64,000 nucleotides of DNA from NCBI GenBank assembly GCA_029260265.1, contig JAJDDO010000026.1:310001-374000 (forward strand), written 5' to 3'. A model generated the notes under the pieces. The model searched no databases. It had not been told where the DNA came from and was given only the letters and a program-made list of their open reading frames with translations. The position numbers and the translations under genes were made by a program. Of the stretch, positions 52,501-60,172 are shown piece after piece. Source of the stretch: Phycisphaerales bacterium. GTDB taxonomy: Bacteria; Planctomycetota; Phycisphaerae; Phycisphaerales; UBA1924. Positions within the stretch are counted from its first letter, which is position 1; each line of letters opens with the position of its first letter.

Positions 52501-55057
52501 CGAGTTTAACCCGTCGATTGCGGACGGCGGCACGGATTACAGTTCTGAAGGCGGTCCTCCACCAAACTCTGTGATCAATCCGGCGGTTCATGATCAGTGG
52601 GCGTACCGTGATGTGACGCTGCAGCCGAATGAATCGCGTGTGTTTTACGCGATCGCTCAAGAGCGGTTTGACAATGGGGTCATTGGAACAGGCGGTGTTG
52701 ATCAGCGTTGGAGAGATATCCTGAATGCCTACAGCACCCTTCCGTTGTTCCATGCGCCGGGTGGTCCGGACAATGATCTTGATGGCATAATCGACGGCCC
52801 AGACGGGGCAGACTGGACCGGGCTTGCTGAAGAGTGGGTTCAAAATATGTTCCTCAACGAGGGCGGCGGGCGTGCGGCGCATGTCCATCAGTTCAACCCG
52901 ACTTCTGGCGCGCTCACTGAAGTGAATGTCTTTTCGGATTTGTTCGCACCCGCACTGGCAGGTTCGGTGGGGGGTGTGACGCGGACGGCTGAGCCTTTGC
53001 AGGTCCGGTTGTGGCGAAAGTTTGCCATGCCAGACGAGGAAGCGGAGTTCCCGGTGCCTGCCAATGGAACTGGGCGAAACTTTATCCAGAACGATATTCT
53101 GGTCGATCGGTTCTACCTCAGCTCGCCCTTGGACAATCCGCTGCGGACCGCGTCAGAGAAAATCAACGACACGGTGAGTTTCGGAGAGAATCTCAACGGC
53201 GGCGGACCGAATCTGAACCGCAATGACAACAAAGGATTGTCGCTTGTTCGATGGAAAACTCAGCGTCGTTTGGACACCGTCGGCAACGAGATGAGGCTTC
53301 GCGGCCAGGTCGGCCCGTGGATGATCCAGTCACGCAGGAATCCATCGACCACCAGAACTTCATACAGCGATACCGATGAGATCCCCTCGATGGTGGATCC
53401 AGACGCGAACACCTTCTTTACCGTGACGGGGAGTGGATCGATCGATCGGACAGATACCAATGTGACCCCGAATGGCGATCTTGAAATCCAGCCAAGCCTG
53501 CGGGATTTGTATGATCTGCGAAGAGGTGCACGCACCAACAAGATCATCCAGACCATCGCGGTCCATCCTGGGCTCAAGAGCGAGGTTGCGGGTGGCGTCT
53601 CGGGATTGTCGGAGATCGCAGACGCCGCGAATAAGACCGCCGCCAAGTTTGATGTCGCCCACCTGTCGCCCAATCTCTCGGGTGACACACTCTACGGCAC
53701 GGGAGTCAATGATCCGCAGCCGGAGATGTTTAACAAGCACGGATGGTCGGCCAAACGCATCGCGGACTTGCTGTTGACCACCGGCGTTGGGATCACCTAC
53801 GCACCGGACCTTGCGAGAAATCGTACGGATCAATCGGTGAACGATGAGGATTGGATCACCTTCCCCGAAGCGCTGGCGATCGCGCTCGGATACGAGAACC
53901 CGGGTGCGACGGATATCTCTGCGGACAGTGTGTTTGTTGATTCGGTGTTGACCGCGGGCCCTGGCGGTCAGCGTGAATACGCGCTCGACGACACCCACCT
54001 CAGCATTGATAACTATGTTGCCTACATCGACCTGGGCATGAATCAGGTGTACGACCCGGGTGTGGATATCCGCAGGGGGACGGGTGTGCCGATGGCTCTT
54101 TCGGTCATCGATTCGACCCGCCCGATCGGGTTCCTCGCACGCGTCGGTGATACGGCGTTGAGCGCAAGCGAACAAGCACAGCTGGCATTGTCGCGTCCGA
54201 CAATGGGCACGATCAACATCAATACGGCGCCGCTTGAGGTGCTCCGGCTGTTGCCTGGGCTTACGCCTTCTGTACAGCAGTACCGAGATGAAGCGATGAT
54301 GGTTGATGAATGGTGGGGGAAGGATCCGATGCTCTCGTCATTGAACCTTCCGGATCTTCTGACCGCTGCTCAGACACCAGATATTGCATCCGGGCTGGTT
54401 GCGTATCGTGATCGAACCGCAACCAATCCTCGCAGCCGATCGAATGACGCGACCATGGCGGCGTTGAGCTATCAGCCCCTGGATCGCATCTCTGATTCGG
54501 GCACAAACATGATCGACGAGATCACGGGTGGACCCACGACAAGCCGCGAAGCGATCGCGGGCATCAACGGGTTGCGTGGTGCACCCGGGTTTGGCTCGCT
54601 TGGCGAGTTGCTCGCGGTGACCATCGAGCCCGGCGCGTTGGGCGGGGGCATCGAGCCTCATCATCTGACGGCGGGGTATTATGGGCACGACATCATCGAG
54701 CAGGGCGTTCGAGCCATTGACACCGATGGGGACCTGTCTTCAGATGACTTTGCATCGATCGATCTTCAGGTGTTTGGCACGAAGACTTCGCCGGTTTCTG
54801 GGGATGTGGTTGATGATTACGCCGAGCGTCTGGCGGTTGCCAACTCGGTGCTCAACTCGGTGAGTGTCCGCAGCGATTACTTTGCGGTCTGGTTCGTGAT
54901 CCAGGGCTTCCGCGAGAGCGATGTGGCCAACCTGGGTGAGAACGACCCGCTGGTCCCCTCATTCAAGAAGCGGTACATCATGGTGGTCGACCGCTCGAAT
55001 GTCGTCAAAGAGGGGCAGAAACCCGAGATTCTGTTACTCCGCGAGGTTCCTCTCTGA
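49538..55057 (+). CDS. Giant GspK-like protein
   Basis: An 1839-residue exported protein with a prepilin-like N terminus: basic leader MLKSSMRIRIHADRRG, then SALLIVIGTLALIAVFAAIY. Glu at +5 is absent, as is typical of GspK. Two GspK-like motifs appear: VDLSSMVNVNTATDG near residue 366 and GTININTAPLEVLRLLPGLT near residue 1559; in ordinary GspK (~330 residues) these kinds of motif are a short distance apart. The intervening ~1190 residues contain beta-type, Asp/Asn/Gly-rich sequence with no recognised domain. AGGAG lies 7 bases before ATG 49538. The gene ends the locus and precedes a tRNA gene. Its position after GspG/H/I/J-type genes matches the GspG-K order. Confidence 0.85.
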   Translation: MLKSSMRIRIHADRRGSALLIVIGTLALIAVFAAIYITIGQGDRRAAATVRTRNDAKNIENTLADYIAGVVADDRVDVYTQHQDPGTAVLHTREVTDAPYTDWTVRSGSNNDFELFNPTGRHTANGLSANLDFRVPYDGWLASTRPSFIGDDVFGRTFSLGFADPATKEYLDHRDWYQITNLAPDGRFVNLHNLRPQMIGGVSGGFEAEPGIGVTNFPSGRRVRRLSNELTLIRPQNQFNPQTRLQAHTDGYWLPGQIAPVGALDPNIPAHWTMHQRFMFMPIDQPFEFLDRSGALADWSSPDYPPYQYADTTGDGMADARWFELTSAQEFHGLSGTPRDDIKRLYDSREFRVFAAARVVDLSSMVNVNTATDGLGVPTGDTPMGSSPAEVDLRRLLTMQDAGQEYLTSSLQSPFADIPVSLAGIHRVMRYQQTGGAQYNKPESDYLQYRTELLPSAGPLTKQLDPDSDGLLIGRFAYDALRIGLNREFGLQPQFYPGVGSLEYFGQDYSVVPAPTQYFKEDLLQYPRDPLFTAYPGKPTMISADTREEMYQKIGRLDPANQGTGGHQEYGSGLYGLDDMAELLTFHGINDPSVTSRLETAVSGRLSTSNGLEQNRLSPMMSNRPLSMDRFNHGSVKDGAVGNNPNRPRLVNGMIAEESMTMFAVSPRSLMTTFSGSVGLRPSTPVTMYANGTRPGELTLNEVQSTFGAATSNPITMFGIYRRALAGELGSVYSTGGIGDSVWVMDPSLRRTDATAAPYATLFYGHRGPEYATRLAAHATANMVDMNDNDDQPTVATVLINSPTGNARRQLDDLRDEINAGTLDITSNNDAMLFPGEVQSFRFEVPEDQVSPNFDTDALTARRRAFNVYGVEPMPVISEVSSMYVYTDAPEAAGGDKDYTEPFGLFVPLATKSVTIRGGIDPLNEDFLLQILAVQLTNPFDEPINLGGVGGNDFMKRKGNTAFGNTNNFEFLYYFEYNGRYFKLGEFVEFNPSIADGGTDYSSEGGPPPNSVINPAVHDQWAYRDVTLQPNESRVFYAIAQERFDNGVIGTGGVDQRWRDILNAYSTLPLFHAPGGPDNDLDGIIDGPDGADWTGLAEEWVQNMFLNEGGGRAAHVHQFNPTSGALTEVNVFSDLFAPALAGSVGGVTRTAEPLQVRLWRKFAMPDEEAEFPVPANGTGRNFIQNDILVDRFYLSSPLDNPLRTASEKINDTVSFGENLNGGGPNLNRNDNKGLSLVRWKTQRRLDTVGNEMRLRGQVGPWMIQSRRNPSTTRTSYSDTDEIPSMVDPDANTFFTVTGSGSIDRTDTNVTPNGDLEIQPSLRDLYDLRRGARTNKIIQTIAVHPGLKSEVAGGVSGLSEIADAANKTAAKFDVAHLSPNLSGDTLYGTGVNDPQPEMFNKHGWSAKRIADLLLTTGVGITYAPDLARNRTDQSVNDEDWITFPEALAIALGYENPGATDISADSVFVDSVLTAGPGGQREYALDDTHLSIDNYVAYIDLGMNQVYDPGVDIRRGTGVPMALSVIDSTRPIGFLARVGDTALSASEQAQLALSRPTMGTININTAPLEVLRLLPGLTPSVQQYRDEAMMVDEWWGKDPMLSSLNLPDLLTAAQTPDIASGLVAYRDRTATNPRSRSNDATMAALSYQPLDRISDSGTNMIDEITGGPTTSREAIAGINGLRGAPGFGSLGELLAVTIEPGALGGGIEPHHLTAGYYGHDIIEQGVRAIDTDGDLSSDDFASIDLQVFGTKTSPVSGDVVDDYAERLAVANSVLNSVSVRSDYFAVWFVIQGFRESDVANLGENDPLVPSFKKRYIMVVDRSNVVKEGQKPEILLLREVPL

Positions 55058-55061
55058 GCCC

Positions 55062-55091
55062 GTGACATTTGGCGTTGACGGTGCCTAGAGT
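55062..55091 (+). promoter_or_regulatory. Candidate promoter of tRNA-Pro
   Basis: GTGACA (55062-55067) and TAGAGT (55086-55091) with an 18-base spacer put a start site about 6 bases before the tRNA 5' end. It lies in the 46-base gap after the GspK-like gene, where independent transcription of a tRNA would be expected. Confidence 0.4.
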
Positions 55092-55103
55092 TGCCCCGCG
55101 AAA

Positions 55104-55177
55104 CAGGGTGTAGCTCAGCTTGGTAGAGCGTCTGGTTTGGGACCAGAAGGTCGCAGGTTCAAATCCTGTCTCCCTGA
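55104..55177 (+). tRNA. tRNA-Pro (anticodon TGG)
   Basis: A 74-base cloverleaf: acceptor CAGGGTG / CTCCCTG with a T-T mismatch at pair 6:67, D-arm AGCTCAGCTTGGTAGAGC, anticodon arm CTGGT-TTGGGAC-CAG with anticodon TGG, and T-arm GCAGG-TTCAAAT-CCTGT (one G-U pair). Position 72 G pairs with C1, as expected for bacterial tRNA-Pro. CCA is not encoded. Discriminator A. A terminator follows within 6 bases. Confidence 0.93.
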
Positions 55178-55182
55178 TTCAG

Positions 55183-55209
55183 CCCCGGAGATTCTCCGGG
55201 GTTTTTTTT
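55183..55209 (+). terminator. Rho-independent terminator after tRNA-Pro
   Basis: Perfect 8-bp stem CCCCGGAG / CTCCGGGG with loop ATT, followed by eight T. Very similar to the rpsG terminator. Confidence 0.88.
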
Positions 55210-55287
55210 ATGCTCGGGCGTCATTCTGTCAGCGATTTCTTCTTCTCGCGGTCTGCATCCAGACACCCGAGCGGATAAGGTGGACCC

Positions 55288-56571
55288 GTGGCGAGAAGCA
55301 CATCACAACCCGATTCGGTACCCGCCCTGATCGCAGAGAAGAGCAGCCACGCACGGTGGACGCAAATTGGGAAATCTGGTGTGATCGGCATTGGTTTTTT
55401 GGCATTCATGTTTGCGCTCTGTCTTGGGTCGTTGCCCTGGACACTCGGCAGCGCAGTAGGCGAGGATGTGCCGCGATATGATGAGGGCGATCCCAAATCC
55501 GGGCGTCTGCCGCCTTCATGGTGGGTGTACGACGAGCAAGACATCGCACGCTCACGGGCAGCGGTTGATTCCGAGGTTTATCAGCAGATTGCGGATGAAT
55601 ACAACATCAGCCTTGAGGAAACGCTTGATTCCACCAAAGGACCGGCTGCCGAAGCGGGCGCGGCTCATTGGCCTAGATTCCTGCTCGGGTCTGATCAACT
55701 CGGACGCTCGCTCGGTGTCCGTCTGCTTGCCGGTGGGGGGATCTCGCTCGGGATCGGGATCGCTGCGGCGATGATCAGCGTCGGGATTGGCACCATCTAC
55801 GGGGCGATCGCGGCGTACATGGGCGGAGCGGTTGATTCGGTGATGATGCGTGTGGTCGATGTGCTCTATGGGCTGCCATACATTTTGCTCGTCGTGCTTC
55901 TTGCGGTCGCGAGCAACGCCAAGGTCGATGAATACATCTCCCAGTCCCGCGCCAAAGAGAAATGGATCCAGAAGCAGGCGATCGTGATGCTCGAGCAGTC
56001 ATCTACGCAGCCCGTGACCAAGCGTGACGCCCGCGAGTATCTTGCGGGGAACTCGGCGTACCGCGAGGAGTTGTTCGTGCAAGCAACCCAGAAGTACCCA
56101 CCGCGAGAGATATCCAAACCGATGCGCACATTTCTCGATGTTGCGACCCTGCTGATCGCGATCGGGGGGGTGAGTTGGCTGACGATGGCGCGGGTGATCC
56201 GCGGGCAGGTGCTCAGCCTGAAGAATCAGCAGTTTGTCGAGTCTGCCCGGGCCGTTGGGGCATCGGGTCGCCGGGTGTTTGTTCGGCATCTGCTCCCGAA
56301 CCTGATCGGTCCAATTGTGGTTTATGCCACGCTTGCGGTGCCTCAGGCGATCCTCCAAGAGAGTTTTCTGAGTTTTCTCGGGATCGGTGTCAAACCGCCG
56401 CTCCCAAGTTGGGGCAATCTTGCAGCGGAGGGTCTGAGCGAGCTCAATACCTTCCGGAGTCACTGGTGGCTGCTCCTATTCCCGTGCCTGCTTCTCGGAA
56501 TGACCTTGCTCGCAATGAACTTTGTTGGAGAAGGGTTGCGAGAAGCATTCGATCCGAAGCGTTCGCGCTGA
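55288..56571 (+). CDS. Peptide-type ABC transporter permease 1 (OppC-like)
   Basis: Inner-membrane permease of a dipeptide/oligopeptide/nickel-type importer. The 427-residue product has the OppC block FLLGSDQLGRSLGVRLLAGG (131-150), GIGTIYGAIAAYMGGAVDSV, and the EAA loop ESARAVGASGRRVFVRHLLPN (start at 318, ending in the ATPase-contact region), then LQESFLSFLGIGVKPPLPSW. Residues 210-280 form a charged insertion between membrane segments (AKVDEYISQSRAKEKWIQKQ and following) and residues 55-130 form a large periplasmic loop; normal OppC is ~300 residues. GTG 55288 follows AAGGTGG. First gene of the importer cluster, 79 bases after the tRNA terminator. Confidence 0.9.
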   Translation: MARSTSQPDSVPALIAEKSSHARWTQIGKSGVIGIGFLAFMFALCLGSLPWTLGSAVGEDVPRYDEGDPKSGRLPPSWWVYDEQDIARSRAAVDSEVYQQIADEYNISLEETLDSTKGPAAEAGAAHWPRFLLGSDQLGRSLGVRLLAGGGISLGIGIAAAMISVGIGTIYGAIAAYMGGAVDSVMMRVVDVLYGLPYILLVVLLAVASNAKVDEYISQSRAKEKWIQKQAIVMLEQSSTQPVTKRDAREYLAGNSAYREELFVQATQKYPPREISKPMRTFLDVATLLIAIGGVSWLTMARVIRGQVLSLKNQQFVESARAVGASGRRVFVRHLLPNLIGPIVVYATLAVPQAILQESFLSFLGIGVKPPLPSWGNLAAEGLSELNTFRSHWWLLLFPCLLLGMTLLAMNFVGEGLREAFDPKRSR

Positions 56572-56632
56572 TATTGTACTGAAGCGTTCCCGGGCATCAT
56601 GCCCACTGTTCCGAGACCCTTGTGAGAGACCT

Positions 56633-58597
56633 ATGCAGAACAAGTTTGGCTTGAAAGATTTTGTGCTCTTCCTCCTCGTCGCGTCCGTTGGTATTATCGC
56701 GGCACTCTCGATGAGGCAGAACGATCGTACATGGGAGAAGAGCGAGTTGATCGAATCCAAAATTGGATCGGTCGAACAACAGCTCGCCCGGCTTGAGAAC
56801 AAGGTCGATACGGTCGACGAGCAGGTTGCTGCGCTTGATGCCAAGATCGAAGAAGGTGTCGCCGTCAGCTCGGTTGTCGGCGGGCTGCCCAATGGGCAAC
56901 CAGCAGCAAGCAACACTGGGGGCGGAACACCGGGCGCAGGGGTGGCAAACGATCTGATGTCTGTCCCGATCGAGATCAAAGAGTTCCCCAGGCCGAAATA
57001 CGCATCGGATCCGACCGGGAACGAGGATTACCACCGAGGTGGGGTATTCACCGAGATCTTCGAAGCCCAGCCCGACAAGGTGACGCCGATCCTCGGCGAG
57101 GATGTCTATGGGCGCCGGGTCCAAGACCTGGTTTGTGAAACACTCGGCGATTACAACCCGGTTACGCTTGAGTTTGAAGGTCACTTGGCAGAGTCGTGGG
57201 TTTACGATCCCAAGGGCTACTGGCTGAGGGTGAAACTCCGCGATAAGATCCGTTTCTCGGACGGCGTGGAGATCACCGCAGAGGATGTCCGCTGGTCGTT
57301 CCATGATTACATCAACAACCCCGAGTTGGAAACCGAATCGCTCAGGTCGATCATGATCCAGATTGATCGCGTTGAGGTGCTTTCAGACAAGGTCGTTGAG
57401 TTTCACTTTGTCAAACCAGACGCGTACAACCTCCAGACCGCGCTGGGTTTTTACATCCTCCCGAAGCATTTCTACGAGCAGTTCACACCTAAGCAGATCA
57501 ACCAGGCAACCGGGCTGACCATGGGTTCTGGCCCGTACAAGTTTGCCGACCTTGATCCCGACAACCAGTGGTCGCCGGGGGAAACTGTGGTGCTCGTTCG
57601 CAATGAGCAGTATTGGGGGCAGAAGCCCGCGATCGCAGAGCGGCGGTTCTTGTCGATGACCGATGACACCGCTCGTCTGACGGCGTTCAAGAACGGCGAG
57701 GGGAGCATGATCCTGCCTTCATCGCCACAGTATGTTGATATGGTCAGCAGGCCTGACTGGGCGGAGAAGGCATACTCGCTCAAGTGGTTGAATATGCGAT
57801 CGGGTTACTCGTTCGTTGCATGGCAGTGTGGCCCGCGTGGAGGGGACGGGGCGCCGACCCCATTCGCAGACAAGCGTGTGCGCCAGGCGATGACTTTGAA
57901 CCTTGATCGCGAGTTGATGGTTCGAGATATTTGGTCCGGACTCGATGCGGTTGCGGTCGGCCCAGTGAATCCGCCCTCACCTGCCGCGAATCCCGAGATA
58001 GAGCCTTGGCCGTATGACCCGGAGCGGGCGGTTGCACTGCTCGCCGAGGCGGGCTGGATTGACCGCGACGGCGACGGGTTGCTCGAGAATGAACGCGGTG
58101 ATATCTTTGAGTTTGAGTTTACTAGAGCCTCTGGTGGTGGCACCGCTGAACGGATGCAGAAGTACATTGTGGACCGGTGTGCGGCGATCGGGATCCGTTG
58201 TGTTCCGAAGATTGTGGACTGGTCGCTCTACAATCAGATCCTCAAGACCCGCGACTTTGATTCGATCGTACTCGGTTGGTCGGCGACCGCGCCAGAATCA
58301 GATCCGACACAGATCTGGCATACCAACTCGATCAAGAATCAGGGGCACAACTTCATCCAGTGGGATGCCGGTCAAGATGTCTTCATTGACAAGATCAAGG
58401 AAACACTCGATGATGGTGAGCGGATGAAGGTATTCCATCAGTTCCACTCACTCGTGCATGAAGAGCAGCCGTATACATTTATCCGGGTCGCCAAGTGGAA
58501 GCGATTCATTAGCAAAGACTTCGCCAATGTTCATCCATACCCCAAGGGGCTTGAGCAGAACGAGTACTACCAACCCATGTTGAGAACCGGCAACTAA
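56633..58597 (+). CDS. Membrane-tethered peptide-type ABC substrate-binding protein
   Basis: Family 5 extracellular solute-binding protein, 654 residues. Unusually it starts with a membrane anchor (LKDFVLFLLVASVGIIAALS) and a coiled-coil region (residues about 30-75: ESKIGSVEQQLARLENKVDT), then a Gly/Asn/Thr linker, before the binding domain: LAESWVYDPKGYWLRVKLRD, IRFSDGVEITAEDVRWSFHD, GSGPYKFADLDPDNQWSPGE, DKRVRQAMTLNLDRELMVRD and the C-terminal IWHTNSIKNQGHNFIQWDAG. No lipobox Cys is present. Start ATG 56633 has GAGAG upstream and makes the anchor the N terminus. It lies between the two OppC-like and OppB-like permease genes, so it supplies them. Confidence 0.9.
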   Translation: MQNKFGLKDFVLFLLVASVGIIAALSMRQNDRTWEKSELIESKIGSVEQQLARLENKVDTVDEQVAALDAKIEEGVAVSSVVGGLPNGQPAASNTGGGTPGAGVANDLMSVPIEIKEFPRPKYASDPTGNEDYHRGGVFTEIFEAQPDKVTPILGEDVYGRRVQDLVCETLGDYNPVTLEFEGHLAESWVYDPKGYWLRVKLRDKIRFSDGVEITAEDVRWSFHDYINNPELETESLRSIMIQIDRVEVLSDKVVEFHFVKPDAYNLQTALGFYILPKHFYEQFTPKQINQATGLTMGSGPYKFADLDPDNQWSPGETVVLVRNEQYWGQKPAIAERRFLSMTDDTARLTAFKNGEGSMILPSSPQYVDMVSRPDWAEKAYSLKWLNMRSGYSFVAWQCGPRGGDGAPTPFADKRVRQAMTLNLDRELMVRDIWSGLDAVAVGPVNPPSPAANPEIEPWPYDPERAVALLAEAGWIDRDGDGLLENERGDIFEFEFTRASGGGTAERMQKYIVDRCAAIGIRCVPKIVDWSLYNQILKTRDFDSIVLGWSATAPESDPTQIWHTNSIKNQGHNFIQWDAGQDVFIDKIKETLDDGERMKVFHQFHSLVHEEQPYTFIRVAKWKRFISKDFANVHPYPKGLEQNEYYQPMLRTGN

Positions 58598-58612
58598 AGG
58601 GGCTGCACGCAC

Positions 58613-60172
58613 ATGGGTGTTTACATACTTCGAAGATTATTGCTGATGATCCCGACGCTGTTCGGGATTACTCTCCTCGTATTTTTATTGATCGCGTGGT
58701 CTCCCGGCGGTATCGGCGCGGGACTCCAAGCCGGATCAGGGCAGATGGATTCGTCAAGCCGCGCACTGAAAGAGGCGTACCTTGAGGATCGGTATGGGCT
58801 GGATGATCCCGCGATTGTCCAGTATGTCCGGTGGCTCGGACGCGTTTCGCCATTCAAGTTTGGGATCCGCGATCAGGTGAATAACTCTGGCGAGCGTGTC
58901 CGGAGCCCGAAGGCATTGAAGGATCCGCCGCTGAATGCGTGGTTCATTGACGAACTTCCCGAACCGAAGGTTTTCGAGACACATGTCTGGGCACCGATCG
59001 ACACGGCCGGGCTCGAGGATGAAGCGATCGCAGATGCAGAAGCCGATGCCAAGGCGCAGTACTTTCGTGTTATAGAGCGTGGCTACTCTCAGGCTCGCAG
59101 CCGGCTGATCACATCAAGGGCCAAACTCACCGAAGAGCTCGAGATTGCGATCGAGCAGTTGGAGATTGCGAACGGGCGAAATCGCAAGGGCAAAGTAAAA
59201 TACTCCACACTTGAGGAGCGTGGCCCGCTGACTGATGCCGCGAACTGGGATCGGATTGAAGAGGCCGGCGAGACCATGATCGCCAAATATCACGAAGCGA
59301 TTGATGCACGCGAAGAGCTCAAGTCCGTGTTTCTCGCCAAGCCATTCCGCCAGGCGGGGTTCGGGGTCGTGCCCGGCTTGACCATATCATCGCCCGATCT
59401 CGGCGTGTCATTCGTGAAGCAACGCCCGGTGAGCACGCTGATCAAAGAGCGGCTCCCGATTACGCTCTTGTTGAACCTGATTGCAACCCCAATTATCTAC
59501 TTCATCGCGGTGCCGTGTGGAATGCTGGCAGCGGTGAAGTCTGGGGGGCTGTTTGATAAGCTCAGCGGCGCGATGTTCATCGCGTTGTGGTCGTTTCCGA
59601 TCCCGCTTGCGGGTGTGCTCGCGATTGGGTATTTGTCCAGTAATGATTATCTCGGCTGGTTCCCGGTCAGCGGGATGCATGATGCAGACGCGGATAGTTT
59701 TACCTTCTTGCCATTCACCGGCGCCAACGGTTGGGAGCGTGGGTATGTGCTCGATACGCTCTGGCATGTGTGCCTGCCGGTGATGTGCTTGGTCTACGGC
59801 GGGTTCGCGGTGCTCAGCAAGCAGGCCCGTGCAGCGATGCTTGACAACTTCAATATGGATTATGTTCGTACCGCCAAGGCCAAGGGTGTTCCGGGGCGGG
59901 ATATCGTGATGCGTCATGTGTTCCGCAACAGTTTGTTGCCATTGATTACGATGTTCGTGACGATCTTCCCTGCGATGCTCGCGGGGTCGGTTGTGATCGA
60001 GAGAATCTTCACAATCAATGGCATGGGGAGTTTGACGCTCGAAGCGATCACGCTGCGTGATCGCGAGTTGCTGCTTGCGACAACCATGATGATCGCGGCG
60101 GTGAACCTGCTGGCGTTGTTGCTCGCGGACATTTTATACGCGATGGCTGATCCAAGGATTTCTTACAAATGA
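58613..60172 (+). CDS. Peptide-type ABC transporter permease 2 (OppB-like) with enlarged periplasmic loop
   Basis: A 519-residue permease that starts like DppB/OppB, YILRRLLLMIPTLFGITLLV, then LIAWSPGG. Between the first and second membrane segments the loop holds about 250 residues instead of the usual ~70, including a charged helical stretch (EDEAIADAEADAKAQYFRVI and ITSRAKLTEELEIAIEQLEI). The C-terminal core is standard: TLLLNLIATPIIYFIAVPCG, EAA loop RTAKAKGVPGRDIVMRHVFR, ILPLITMFVTIFPAMLAGSV-like region and VERIFTINGMGSLTLEAITL. The stop overlaps the next start as ATGA. Confidence 0.9.
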   Translation: MGVYILRRLLLMIPTLFGITLLVFLLIAWSPGGIGAGLQAGSGQMDSSSRALKEAYLEDRYGLDDPAIVQYVRWLGRVSPFKFGIRDQVNNSGERVRSPKALKDPPLNAWFIDELPEPKVFETHVWAPIDTAGLEDEAIADAEADAKAQYFRVIERGYSQARSRLITSRAKLTEELEIAIEQLEIANGRNRKGKVKYSTLEERGPLTDAANWDRIEEAGETMIAKYHEAIDAREELKSVFLAKPFRQAGFGVVPGLTISSPDLGVSFVKQRPVSTLIKERLPITLLLNLIATPIIYFIAVPCGMLAAVKSGGLFDKLSGAMFIALWSFPIPLAGVLAIGYLSSNDYLGWFPVSGMHDADADSFTFLPFTGANGWERGYVLDTLWHVCLPVMCLVYGGFAVLSKQARAAMLDNFNMDYVRTAKAKGVPGRDIVMRHVFRNSLLPLITMFVTIFPAMLAGSVVIERIFTINGMGSLTLEAITLRDRELLLATTMMIAAVNLLALLLADILYAMADPRISYK

